Under the pieces are notes generated by a model. The model was given only the letters and a program-made list of their open reading frames with translations, had not been told where the DNA came from and did no database searches. From contig NZ_JBHRTF010000006.1 in NCBI RefSeq assembly GCF_042646205.1, forward strand, positions 372,001-436,000: a stretch of DNA of 64,000 nt, read 5' to 3'. Origin of the DNA: Cellvibrio fontiphilus_A. Lineage in GTDB: Bacteria; Pseudomonadota; Gammaproteobacteria; Pseudomonadales; Cellvibrionaceae. The position numbers were made by a program, and so were the translations under genes. Shown here in pieces: positions 42,314-50,807 of this stretch. Numbering within the stretch: the stretch's first letter is position 1; every line of letters begins with the position of its first letter.

Positions 42314-43232
42314 TATTCCACCACCTCCGCTAAAACCCCTGCCAATGAAAGATCGCATCTCCATGATGTTTATCCAATACGGCCAAATTGATGTGGTCGA
42401 TGGTGCTTTTGTAGTCATCGATCAAACGGGTATTCGCACTCATATTCCTGTCGGTTCGGTGGCCTGTTTAATGTTGGAGCCAGGTACACGCGTTTCCCAT
42501 GCGGCAGTAAAGTTGGCGAGTACAGTGGGAACATTATTGGTGTGGGTGGGCGAGGCGGGTGTGCGTTTGTATGCATCCGGCCAGCCGGGTGGCGCGCGTG
42601 CAGACCGGTTGTTGTATCAAGCCAAACTTGCATTGGATGATGATTTACGTTTGAAAGTTGTACGCAAAATGTATGAGCTGCGGTTTGGTGAGGCGCCACC
42701 GCAACGGCGTAGTGTTGAGCAGTTACGCGGCATTGAAGGTGCGCGAGTGCGTGAGACTTATAGGCTGCTAGCGAAGCAGTATGGTGTGCAGTGGAATGGC
42801 CGCAATTACGATGTAAAAGATTGGGAGAAGGGCGATATTGCCAACCAATGTTTGTCGGCGGCGACGTCTTGTTTGTATGGCATCACCGAGGCGGCGGTAC
42901 TGGCCGCAGGTTATGCACCGGCAGTGGGTTTTATCCATACAGGAAAGCCACTGTCGTTTGTGTATGACATTGCGGATATTTTTAAATTTGATTCCGTTGT
43001 GCCCATCGCGTTTCGTATCGCCGGTAAAAAACCACACAACCCAGATCGCGAAGTGCGCTTGGCATGCCGCGATATTTTTCGCAGCAGCCATATTCTTGAA
43101 AAAATCATTCCCACTATTGAAGAAGTGCTTGCGGCAGGTGAAATAAAACCACCGGAAATACCCCCCGAATCTGTCGCACCGGCCATTCCTAATCCCGATG
43201 GTTTGGGTGATGAAGGACATCGCACGAAATGA
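42306..43232 (+). CDS. cas1: Cas1 integrase, type I-E
   Basis: Integrase of the Cas1-Cas2 complex that inserts new spacers next to the leader. The 308-residue protein is close to E. coli Cas1 (305). The metal ligands are in place: Glu in LRGIEGARVRETY (about 143), His in FIHTGKPLSFVYD (about 211) and Asp in YDIADIFK (about 224). The segment KDWEKGDIANQCLSAATSCL is typical of subtype I-E. Its ATG lies within the end of the toxin gene; its end overlaps cas2 by 4 bp. Confidence 0.96.
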   Translation: MSDIPPPPLKPLPMKDRISMMFIQYGQIDVVDGAFVVIDQTGIRTHIPVGSVACLMLEPGTRVSHAAVKLASTVGTLLVWVGEAGVRLYASGQPGGARADRLLYQAKLALDDDLRLKVVRKMYELRFGEAPPQRRSVEQLRGIEGARVRETYRLLAKQYGVQWNGRNYDVKDWEKGDIANQCLSAATSCLYGITEAAVLAAGYAPAVGFIHTGKPLSFVYDIADIFKFDSVVPIAFRIAGKKPHNPDREVRLACRDIFRSSHILEKIIPTIEEVLAAGEIKPPEIPPESVAPAIPNPDGLGDEGHRTK

Positions 43233-43534
43233 GCATGTTAATGGTGGTGACTGAAAACGTTCCGCCCCGTTTGCGGGGTCGCCTTGCGGTGTGGTTGTTG
43301 GAGGTGAGGGCGGGTGTGTATGTGGGCGATGTCACTCGCCGCGTGCGTGAAATGATTTGGCAGCAATGCGAAAAAATGATCGAAGACGGCAATATCGTCA
43401 TGGCGTGGGTAACGAATACGGAATCTGGCTTTGACTTTCAAACACTAGGTAACAATCGTCGGATTCCGGTGGATTTTGATGGGCTGCGCTTAGTGTCTTT
43501 CCTCCCTCCAGATAAAAAAGCTGATCCCATTTGA
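43229..43534 (+). CDS. cas2: Cas2, type I-E
   Basis: The 101-residue Cas2e bridges two Cas1 dimers in the integration complex. The start MSMLMVVTENVPPRLRGRL and the parts VRAGVYVGDVTRRVREMIW and IVMAWVTNTESGFDFQT follow E. coli Cas2 closely. It is a little longer at the C-terminus (DKKADPI). The array leader begins just after its stop. Confidence 0.96.
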   Translation: MSMLMVVTENVPPRLRGRLAVWLLEVRAGVYVGDVTRRVREMIWQQCEKMIEDGNIVMAWVTNTESGFDFQTLGNNRRIPVDFDGLRLVSFLPPDKKADPI

Positions 43535-43635
43535 CACATCATCAATATTTATGAGTGGTGTGTTTTTGCTCTTTAAAAATCGGTAAGATTCCGCAACCCA
43601 TTTTTCTTTCGGTAGATCAATGGGTTGCATCAAGT
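43535..43635 (+). promoter_or_regulatory. CRISPR leader
   Basis: The 101 bp between cas2 and the first repeat are AT-rich. The leader contains a perfect 9-bp inverted repeat, GCAACCCAT (43593-43601) and ATGGGTTGC (43620-43628). It also contains a near match to the IHF consensus, GATCAATGGGTTG (43615-43627), ending 8 bp before repeat 1. In type I-E systems IHF bends the leader for Cas1-Cas2 integration. The side is set by the degenerate repeats at the far end. Confidence 0.7.
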
Positions 43636-44762
43636 GCGTTCCCCACATGCGTGGGGATGAACCGCGCCGCCGCGCCGCACAGCGCGCAACAAATAGGCGT
43701 TCCCCACATGCGTGGGGATGAACCGAAGATGTCAACTCCGAGAAAGCCCCCAGCAAAGCGTTCCCCACATGCGTGGGGATGAACCGGTATTTGAAATGGA
43801 AGCAACAACACAAGATCCGCGTTCCCCACATGCGTGGGGATGAACCGTGGAAAACCGCAGCGGATATTATTGATTGGTCGCGTTCCCCACATGCGTGGGG
43901 ATGAACCGAATCAGTTTGGATGTTCGCTATGGAACCAGCTGCGTTCCCCACATGCGTGGGGATGAACCGAAACACTACAGATTACGAGGCCTGCAAACAA
44001 TGCGTTCCCCACATGCGTGGGGATGAACCTCAACCACGACCCAGACGCGATTGCGATGCACAGCGTTCCCCACATGCGTGGGGATGAACCGTCCCATACA
44101 GCAATCAAAATATATGGGGATACGCGTTCCCCACATGCGTGGGGATGAACCGTTTTTGGGGTATATAGAGCAATACCTCAAAAAGCGTTCCCCACATGCG
44201 TGGGGATGAACCGCTCGCCTTTTATTGGAGAATTTGGAGACAGCCGCGTTCCCCACATGCGTGGGGATGAACCGAGCGCGCTGATAAATTGGAGCGAGAT
44301 TACGCAGCGTTCCCCACATGCGTGGGGATGAACCGGCTTTAAAGACTATCTGCCAACCGATGGGAATGCGTTCCCCACATGCGTGGGGATGAACCGCCAT
44401 GGCGAACAACAGCAGTAATTGAAAGTGAGCGTTCCCCACATGCGTGGGGATGAACCGGTCGGAGCTGTACTCATAGGACTGGCCAGCATGCGTTCCCCAC
44501 ATGCGTGGGGATGAACCGTTTGGGCCCGGGGGCGGATCAATATAACCACCGCGTTCCCCACATGCGTGGGGATGAACCGTAGATCATCACCAAAAACAAC
44601 GACCACCACCAGCGTTCCCCACATGCGTGGGGATGAACCGGAAAATGTAAAAACATACGAACATGAGGCTGCGTGTTCCCCACATGCGTGGGGATGAACC
44701 GTTTAAAAGAAAATGATGATGCAGGACTGTTATGCGTCCCCCACATACGTGGGGATGAATCG
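43636..44762 (+). CRISPR. Type I-E CRISPR array, 19 repeats and 18 spacers
   Basis: Repeats of 29 bp start every 61 bp from 43636 to 44734, so all 18 spacers are exactly 32 bp. The repeat runs GCGTTCCCCACATGCG, then TGGGGATGAACCG; the inner CCCCAC-ATGC-GTGGGG gives the hairpin cut by Cas6e. Repeats 1-6 and 8-17 appear identical. Repeat 7 (44002) ends in T instead of G, repeat 18 (44673) has GT instead of GC at its start, and repeat 19 (44734) has three changes (positions 5, 14 and 27). No spacer was recognised as matching this window. Confidence 0.98.
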
Positions 44763-45235
44763 TTCGAACCAATTTATTCATATTCAAACTTACAGAGTTC
44801 CCCTTCAACTATTGGGACGGGGGAAGAGGCGATGTTTATGAATTGGTTTCCCGAACTAATAGGTGTTTTTTCTTTTCAAGAGTGATCACCGCATAATTTT
44901 TATCATTTGCACGTTTGGTGCTGTCCACCAAAGAAGAACAATTTCTGTTTTGAATACGCAAAAAAGAGAGTGATAAGAAATCTCAGCAAAAAACAGGATA
45001 TGCATTTTTTATAAAGCGATTGATTCCGTCCTAATTGTTATCAAGCGAGTATTTAACGCGCTGATGCAGATTGAAAAATTGATGTTGCGTAATAGCGGCT
45101 GCCTTGTGCAGATAGCCAAGCTTTAACTTAATTCCCTCCCATTTGATCCACATCAGCCCCCCAACTTGTATTTTTGCCGTATCAGGCAACACTTAGGCTA
45201 CTGTCATTTTTACGAAAAAAGGATAGCAACCGGGT
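44763..45235. other. Region between the CRISPR array and mlaF, with an eroded half repeat
   Basis: About 470 bp without a supported gene. At 44795, exactly one 61-bp period after repeat 19, the sequence GAGTTCCCC agrees with the repeat start at eight of nine positions, after which similarity is lost. This looks like the remains of a twentieth repeat following a 32-bp spacer. The rest is AT-rich; the mlaF ribosome site (AAAGGAT, about 45219) and its promoter must lie at the end. Confidence 0.6.
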
Positions 45236-46045
45236 ATGAGCGATGAGTCGGTAATGGTGGCGCTGGAGCAAGTCTCTTTTGGTTATGGGGCGCGCAAGAT
45301 TTTGGACAACATCACCCTGCGCATTCCACGCGGTAAGGTGGTGGCGATAATGGGTGGGAGTGGCTGCGGTAAAACGACTATTCTGCGTTTAATTGGCGGG
45401 CAGGTGCGGCCAACAGCGGGCAGGGTGTTGGTGGACGGACAGTCGGTGGCGGAGCTTAATCAGCAGGATTTGTTTCTACTGCGGCGCAAAATGGGCATGT
45501 TATTTCAAATGGGTGCGCTGTTTACTGATCAAACCGTGTTTGAAAATATTGCCTTCCAAATGCGCGAGCACACCAATTTGCCGGAGGATGTCATTCGCAG
45601 CTTGGTGCTAATGAAATTACACGCGGTGGGTTTGCGCGGTGCACATGGGCTTATGCCTTCTGAACTTTCTGGCGGTATGGCGCGGCGGGTGGCATTGGCG
45701 CGCACCATTGCGCTGGACCCGCAATTAATTCTTTACGATGAACCTTTTGCGGGCCTTGACCCTATTTCCCTTGGCGTAATCGGGCGCTTGGTGCGGCGTT
45801 TTAATGATGCACTGGGCGCTACCTCTATTGTGGTGACTCACGATATTAAAGAATCCCTGAAAATTGTGGATTACGTTTATATGATCGCCGATGGCAGTGT
45901 AATTGCCGAAGGTACTCCCGCGGATATCACCCAGTCTGAACATCCGTTTCTTGCGCAGTTTGTTAATGGCAAAGCCGACGGCCCCGTGCCGTTTCATTAC
46001 CCCGCGCCGGATTATGCGCAGCAATTATTGGAGCCTTCACAATGA
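45236..46045 (+). CDS. mlaF: MlaF, ATPase of the phospholipid transport system
   Basis: Cytoplasmic ATPase of the Mla complex, which moves phospholipids between outer and inner membranes and keeps the outer leaflet asymmetric. The 269-residue protein has Walker A GGSGCGKT (about 40-47), signature LSGGMARR (about 143-150) with the GMA variant typical of MlaF, and Walker B LILYDEP (about 163-169). It overlaps mlaE by 4 bp. It is the first gene of mlaFEDCB. Confidence 0.95.
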   Translation: MSDESVMVALEQVSFGYGARKILDNITLRIPRGKVVAIMGGSGCGKTTILRLIGGQVRPTAGRVLVDGQSVAELNQQDLFLLRRKMGMLFQMGALFTDQTVFENIAFQMREHTNLPEDVIRSLVLMKLHAVGLRGAHGLMPSELSGGMARRVALARTIALDPQLILYDEPFAGLDPISLGVIGRLVRRFNDALGATSIVVTHDIKESLKIVDYVYMIADGSVIAEGTPADITQSEHPFLAQFVNGKADGPVPFHYPAPDYAQQLLEPSQ

Positions 46046-46833
46046 AATTTTTATTGCAGGCGGTGGAAGCGCTAGGCCGACAGGTTACGGGGCGGTTGAT
46101 ATTGCTTGGTGCTATTTGTCGATTTTTTATTTCTGTCGTGGCTATGTCTGCCATGTGTTTACGCAGGCCTTGGTTAGTGGTTCGGGAAATTTACTTTATT
46201 GGTGTGCTCTCGCTGTTAATTATTATGGTTTCGGGTTTGTTTGTGGGCCTGGTGTTGGGCTTGCAAATGTACGACACACTGGAGCGTTTTGGCTCTGGTG
46301 ATGGTGTGGGTATGGTTGTGGCGCTAGCCTTGGTGCGTGAGTTGGGGCCAGTGTTATCAGCATTGTTATTTTCCAGCCGCGCGGGTTCAGCGGTAACTGC
46401 CGAAATTGGTTTGATGAAGGCTACGGAGCAATTAACCGCGTTGGAAATGATGGCGATTCAACCCGTTGCGCGAGTGATTGCGCCACGTTTTTGGGCGGGT
46501 GTTATTTCACTGCCACTGTTGAATGTGATTTTTTGTGCGCTGGGTATTGGGGGCGGTTATTTGGTAGCGGTGCAATTATTGGGCGTGGATGCCGGCACCT
46601 TTTGGTCGCAGATGCAAAACGCGGTGGATTTTCATCAGGATGTAATGAACGGCATTATCAAGAGTATTATTTTTGCTTTTGCGGTGAGTTTGATTGCGGT
46701 TTATGAAGGTTATTCGGCTGTACCTACTGCTGAAGGTGTTTCGCGCGCAACAACGCGCACTGTGGTGGTTTCTGCGCTGGTAGTGCTAGCGTTGGATTTT
46801 GTATTGACAGCATTTATGTTCAGAGGATTTTAA
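46042..46833 (+). CDS. mlaE: MlaE, permease of the phospholipid transport system
   Basis: A 263-residue inner-membrane protein of the MlaE family with about five membrane helices. The conserved part VRELGPVLSALLFSSRAGSA, then AEIGLMKATEQLTALEMMAI (about 95-140), contacts the ATPase and is diagnostic. It overlaps mlaF and is two bases from mlaD. Confidence 0.95.
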   Translation: MKFLLQAVEALGRQVTGRLILLGAICRFFISVVAMSAMCLRRPWLVVREIYFIGVLSLLIIMVSGLFVGLVLGLQMYDTLERFGSGDGVGMVVALALVRELGPVLSALLFSSRAGSAVTAEIGLMKATEQLTALEMMAIQPVARVIAPRFWAGVISLPLLNVIFCALGIGGGYLVAVQLLGVDAGTFWSQMQNAVDFHQDVMNGIIKSIIFAFAVSLIAVYEGYSAVPTAEGVSRATTRTVVVSALVVLALDFVLTAFMFRGF

Positions 46834-46835
46834 TC

Positions 46836-47354
46836 ATGAGTCGCACCGCAGTGGATTTGTGGGTGGGTTTTTTTGTCGCCTTGGGTTTGGCGGCAATTGT
46901 TTTTTTAGCCTTGAAAGTGGCGAATCAATCCAGCTTTCGCGCAGCGCCCAGTTATGAAGTGCAGGCCTATTTCAGCAATATTGGCGGATTAAAAATGCGT
47001 GCGCCGGTAAAAAGTGCAGGCGTGGTGGTGGGGCGCGTAACTCATATTGAATTGGACACTGACAGTTATCAGGCCAAAGTCAGCATGGCGATTGAAAACC
47101 GCTATCAATTTAGTGTGGATTCATCGGCCAGCATTATCACTTCGGGTTTGTTGGGCGAGCAGTACGTTGGTATTGATGTGGGCGCAGAGGAGGAAATGCT
47201 TGAGGCGGGCGACACTATAGAATTCACTTCATCTGCACTCTTGTTGGAAAAACTGATCGGCCAATTTGGATTAAATTCGGCTTCTGGTTCCGCCACACCA
47301 GCGCCTGCTGCGGCGTCTGGCACAGAAGTAGGAGAGGGGGCTAACCGTGAATAA
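46836..47354 (+). CDS. mlaD: MlaD, MCE-domain periplasmic subunit
   Basis: A 172-residue protein with one N-terminal membrane segment (about 7-28) and an MCE domain (about 40-118: YEVQAYFSNIGGLKMRAPVKSAGVVVGRV, then GLLGEQYVGID). Members form hexameric rings that guide lipids to MlaFE. The C-terminal tail is rich in Ala, Ser and Pro. It overlaps the mlaC start by 8 bp. Confidence 0.94.
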   Translation: MSRTAVDLWVGFFVALGLAAIVFLALKVANQSSFRAAPSYEVQAYFSNIGGLKMRAPVKSAGVVVGRVTHIELDTDSYQAKVSMAIENRYQFSVDSSASIITSGLLGEQYVGIDVGAEEEMLEAGDTIEFTSSALLLEKLIGQFGLNSASGSATPAPAAASGTEVGEGANRE

Positions 47355-48012
47355 AATTGCATCAATATTGCATCAAAAAAGCATAACTATTTTTTTACCA
47401 GCGATGGTTTTTTTGCTGTCGATCACTGCTTGGGCACAACCGGCTGGCACCCCCAAGGATCCGGTAGTGGTAATGCAGGCGGCGATTGAAAAAGTCTTGG
47501 CGCAATTAAAAACCAATGAGGCGCTTTATCAGGAAAATCCTGAGCAGTTGCGCGCGCTGGTTGCTGAGTCGGCCCTGCCGTATTTGGCCACTACGCGTAT
47601 GGCGCAGTTGTCGCTAGCCAAACATTGGCGCAGCGCTTCGGCGCAACAGCGGGAAGTATATTTGCGCGAGTTTCAGCGCTACCTGATTCGCACTTACACC
47701 AAAACACTTTATCTCTATCGCAATACACAGCCTGAAATGTTGGGACGCGATAATAAAATGGGTAATTCGTCCGAGTCCAAAACTACTCTGAAAATGCGTG
47801 TTAATAATGAGCGCGGAGAACAGGTGATTCTTTTTCTGCGGCTGGAATTGCACCAGCAAGAGTGGAAAATTGTGGACGTGAATGTGGAGGGCATCAGTTT
47901 GGTGGTGACTGCGCGCGGCGCATTTGATGAAGAAATTAATCGCATCGGTCTGGACGCATTCCTTCAGCATTTAACGGAACAAAATAATCAGGCGGCAACA
48001 AACCATGAGTGA
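47347..48012 (+). CDS. mlaC: MlaC, periplasmic phospholipid carrier
   Basis: A 221-residue secreted protein with signal peptide (hydrophobic 13-29, cleavage near AWAQP). It contains the Tol-tol_Ttg2 fold typical of MlaC, with ALPYLATTRMAQLSLAKHWRSAS (about 75-97) and IVDVNVEGISLVV (about 176-188) as recognisable parts. It starts with GTG after GGAGAGGG. It ferries phospholipid between the outer-membrane MlaA and the inner-membrane complex. Confidence 0.93.
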   Translation: MNKIASILHQKSITIFLPAMVFLLSITAWAQPAGTPKDPVVVMQAAIEKVLAQLKTNEALYQENPEQLRALVAESALPYLATTRMAQLSLAKHWRSASAQQREVYLREFQRYLIRTYTKTLYLYRNTQPEMLGRDNKMGNSSESKTTLKMRVNNERGEQVILFLRLELHQQEWKIVDVNVEGISLVVTARGAFDEEINRIGLDAFLQHLTEQNNQAATNHE

Positions 48013-48292
48013 GATTCAGGTGCATGAGGGGGTGATTTTTGTGCGCGGCGAGGTCAGCTTTGAAACACTCAGCCAATTGCGCAAAGCCTTGACCTCCAGT
48101 ATCCAGCCCGGTGTACACACACTGGATTGCAGTGATACCGGCAAGGTCGACTCCTCCATAGCAGCGCTGTTGTTGGCAGCGGTAAGCCTGGCTCATGCGC
48201 AAGAGTTAAGCCTTGTGGTCAGGCAATTGCCATCTGCTGCCAGTAAACTGCTCAAACTCTATGATCTGGATGGCATTATTCATTGCCAGTGA
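48005..48292 (+). CDS. mlaB: MlaB, STAS-domain subunit
   Basis: A 95-residue cytoplasmic STAS protein that regulates MlaF. TLDCSDTGKVDSSIAALLLAAV (about 39-60) is the usual STAS helix region and has the conserved Asp-Ser pair. It overlaps mlaC by 8 bp and ends the mla operon. Confidence 0.9.
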   Translation: MSEIQVHEGVIFVRGEVSFETLSQLRKALTSSIQPGVHTLDCSDTGKVDSSIAALLLAAVSLAHAQELSLVVRQLPSAASKLLKLYDLDGIIHCQ

Positions 48293-48403
48293 TTCCGTAC
48301 AGAAGTTTGTGTATCGATCATTCGCATCAGTCTGTTTATACTCTGATTGATTTTTTTGTGGCTGACGTTTCTCGCGGCCGATTCTTCTTGCGGATGAGAC
48401 TTC

Positions 48404-49576
48404 ATGAAATACGACATAGTCGTTATAGGTGCAGGTATTCAAGGCGCTGGTGTGGCTCAGGCAGCGGCAGCGGCGGGCTACTCGGTTTTAGTGGTCGAGC
48501 AAACAGCACCGGCAGCGGGCACTTCATCCAAGTCCTCTAAATTAATTCATGGCGGCTTGCGCTATTTGGAATCGGCCCAGTTTGGTTTGGTGCGCGAAAG
48601 TTTGCGCGAGCGCGCCTTATTGCTGCGCCTTGCGCCCGAGTTGGTAAAGCTGCGCCCATTGCATATTCCTGTTTATGAAAATTCCACACGCACAGCGCTG
48701 ACTATTCGCACCGGGCTAAGTTTGTATGCGACTTTGTCGGGGTTTGATCGCAACAGTTTATTCAGGCAGTTACCTCACGCCGAGTGGGATCAGTTGACAG
48801 GTTTAAACCAACAGGGGCTCAAAGCTGTTTTTCGTTACAACGAAGCACAAACTGACGATGCCGCGCTGACGCGTGCGGTGCTGCAATCGGCGGTGCTGTT
48901 GGGTGCGGATTTATCAATGCCTGCGCGTTTTGTGGGGGCTGAGCGCAATGGCCAGTGCTGCAAGGTGGATATAGAAACGGATGCTGGTCAGCAGCAATCC
49001 ATCAGCTGCCGGGTATTGGTGAATTGCGCTGGCCCCTGGGCGACAGAGGTTTTATCCAATATCAAGCCGGCGGTGAAACATCCACCGGTAGAACTGGTGC
49101 AGGGCAGTCATTTATTGCTGCCACCGCTCTTGTCCCAGTACTTTTATCTTGAAGCCCCCAGTGATCAGCGCGCCGTGTTTGTACTGCCATGGGAGGGGAA
49201 ATTAATGGTGGGTACTACCGAAAAACCCTATCAGGGGCGTCCGGATCTGGCCTACTGCAGCGAGCAGGAACAGGCCTATTTACTGGCTACTCTCAAGCAC
49301 TATTTCCCGGCCCTGGCTCTCGATGACACTCAGGTAGAAACCTTTGCCGGTTTGCGTGTATTACCCAAGAGCGATAAAGCGGCATTTGGTCGCTCGCGAG
49401 ATGTGATTTTTTCGGTAGACGATGAGCATCATCCGCGGGTGCTGAGTGTGATGGGGGGCAAGTTGACCACCTACCGTGCAACGGCTGAGGCGGCTCTTGC
49501 GCGCATCATGCCTTCGCTCCCCACCAAAGAGCGGCGCGCCGATACCCGGTTGGTGTCGCTGATTCCTGTCCATTAA
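48404..49576 (+). CDS. GlpD-like FAD-dependent glycerol-3-phosphate dehydrogenase family protein
   Basis: A 390-residue flavoprotein. The FAD site VVIGAGIQGAG (about 6-16) and the GlpD pattern SSKSSKLIHGGLRYLE (about 43-58) are clear. GKLMVGTTEKP (about 265) and FAGLRVLPKSDK (about 315) follow. It ends near residue 390, while GlpD is about 500 residues. The C-terminal helical domain (DAO_C) is therefore missing, without sign of a frameshift at the end. It may act on glycerol-3-phosphate or a related substrate. It stands alone, 111 bp after mlaB. Confidence 0.82.
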   Translation: MKYDIVVIGAGIQGAGVAQAAAAAGYSVLVVEQTAPAAGTSSKSSKLIHGGLRYLESAQFGLVRESLRERALLLRLAPELVKLRPLHIPVYENSTRTALTIRTGLSLYATLSGFDRNSLFRQLPHAEWDQLTGLNQQGLKAVFRYNEAQTDDAALTRAVLQSAVLLGADLSMPARFVGAERNGQCCKVDIETDAGQQQSISCRVLVNCAGPWATEVLSNIKPAVKHPPVELVQGSHLLLPPLLSQYFYLEAPSDQRAVFVLPWEGKLMVGTTEKPYQGRPDLAYCSEQEQAYLLATLKHYFPALALDDTQVETFAGLRVLPKSDKAAFGRSRDVIFSVDDEHHPRVLSVMGGKLTTYRATAEAALARIMPSLPTKERRADTRLVSLIPVH

Positions 49577-49724
49577 AATCCCGTCATCCGTTTGGTGTTT
49601 GTACCAGCAGTTTTTTTGCGCTTGGCCGTTGGTCTGGCGCTTTGCTGCCGTTAAAATGGCGGCCGTTTTTGTCCCCCTTTGGTTTTGCCTCTTTGGTCAG
49701 CGGTCTCACCGCTAAGGACTCCTT

Positions 49725-50741
49725 GTGAATTTTACTGGCGCGCACATTCTCTCCATCAAACAATTTGAACGCGCGGATATCCAGCGCATTTTTGACGTGG
49801 CCGATGCCATGGAACCCTATGCCCTGCGCCGTAAGGTCACGCGCGTATTAGAGGGGGCGATTTTGGGCAATATGTTTTTTGAACCCAGTACCCGCACCCG
49901 GGTGAGCTTTGGTTCCGCCTTTAACCTGTTGGGCGGCAATGTGCGTGAAACGACGGGTTTTGAAAGTTCATCCCTTACCAAAGGCGAGTCGCTGTTTGAT
50001 ACCGCGCGGGTGTTGTCTGGCTACAGCGATGTCATTTGTATGCGCCATCCCCAGGCCGGTTCAGTGGCGGAGTTTGCTGAGGGAAGCCGCGTTCCGGTGC
50101 TCAATGGTGGCGATGGCGCCAATGAGCACCCAACCCAGGCTTTGTTGGATTTGTACACCATCCGCAAAGAGCTGCGTTCCAATGGTCGCGGTATCGATGG
50201 CCTGCGCATTGCCATGATTGGCGATTTAAAACACGGCCGTACCGTACATTCGCTGTGTAAATTGTTGTGCCTGTTTCAAAACGTCAGCCTGTGCTTGGTA
50301 TCACCCAAAGAGCTGGCTATGCCGGAATATATAGTGGAGGAGCTGCGCGCCGCAGGCCACAAGGTGGTGATTACCGATGAGCTGGCGTCCAGCATCGGCA
50401 ATATTGATATCGCCTACTCAACCCGCATTCAGGAGGAGCGTTTTGCCAGTAAGGAGGAGGCTGATTTATATCGCGGCCGTTTCCGCCTGAATCAATCCAT
50501 TTACACCCAGTACTGCGAACCCAATACGGTGATTATGCACCCGCTGCCGCGTGATTCCCGCGCCGATGCCAATGAGTTGGATAATGACTTGAATGCCAAT
50601 CCGAACCTGGCAATTTTCCGTCAGGCCGATAATGGTGTGTTGGTACGTATGGCACTGTTTGCGCTGGTGTTGGATGTGGCGGATCAGGTAGACAAGTATG
50701 CACGCGAGGTGAATTGGTATAACTCGCTGCGCAGCAATTAA
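49725..50741 (+). CDS. pyrB: Aspartate carbamoyltransferase catalytic subunit
   Basis: Catalyses carbamoyl phosphate plus aspartate to carbamoyl aspartate in pyrimidine synthesis. The 338-residue protein has the carbamoyl-phosphate motif FFEPSTRTRVSF (about 50-61), NEHPTQALLDLYTI (about 130-143) and MHPLPRDSRAD (about 268-278). Length is in the usual range. The GTG start at 49725 is preceded by AAGGA. No pyrI or pyrC homologue is adjacent. Confidence 0.92.
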   Translation: MNFTGAHILSIKQFERADIQRIFDVADAMEPYALRRKVTRVLEGAILGNMFFEPSTRTRVSFGSAFNLLGGNVRETTGFESSSLTKGESLFDTARVLSGYSDVICMRHPQAGSVAEFAEGSRVPVLNGGDGANEHPTQALLDLYTIRKELRSNGRGIDGLRIAMIGDLKHGRTVHSLCKLLCLFQNVSLCLVSPKELAMPEYIVEELRAAGHKVVITDELASSIGNIDIAYSTRIQEERFASKEEADLYRGRFRLNQSIYTQYCEPNTVIMHPLPRDSRADANELDNDLNANPNLAIFRQADNGVLVRMALFALVLDVADQVDKYAREVNWYNSLRSN

Positions 50742-50756
50742 TCAGTTTGAAATACA

Positions 50757-50776
50757 GCCCGGTCAGCAGTCCGGGC
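50757..50776 (+). terminator. Possible pyrB terminator
   Basis: GCCCGG and CCGGGC form a 6-bp stem around an 8-base loop 15 bp after the pyrB stop, followed by a modestly T-rich stretch. It is weak but well placed between convergent genes. Confidence 0.45.
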
Positions 50777-50807
50777 ATGTAATGTTATGGTGTCGGCCCA
50801 CCGGCGA

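Noticed and set aside
42415..43220. Minus-strand frames opposite cas1
   Set aside because: cas1 matches the family throughout on the plus strand; the antisense frames have no support.
43490..44808. Several minus-strand reading frames across the CRISPR array encoding repeated PHACGE / FIPTHVGN-like peptides
   Set aside because: They are translations of the 29-bp repeat and 32-bp spacers in other frames; the periodic peptides follow the 61-bp repeat period.
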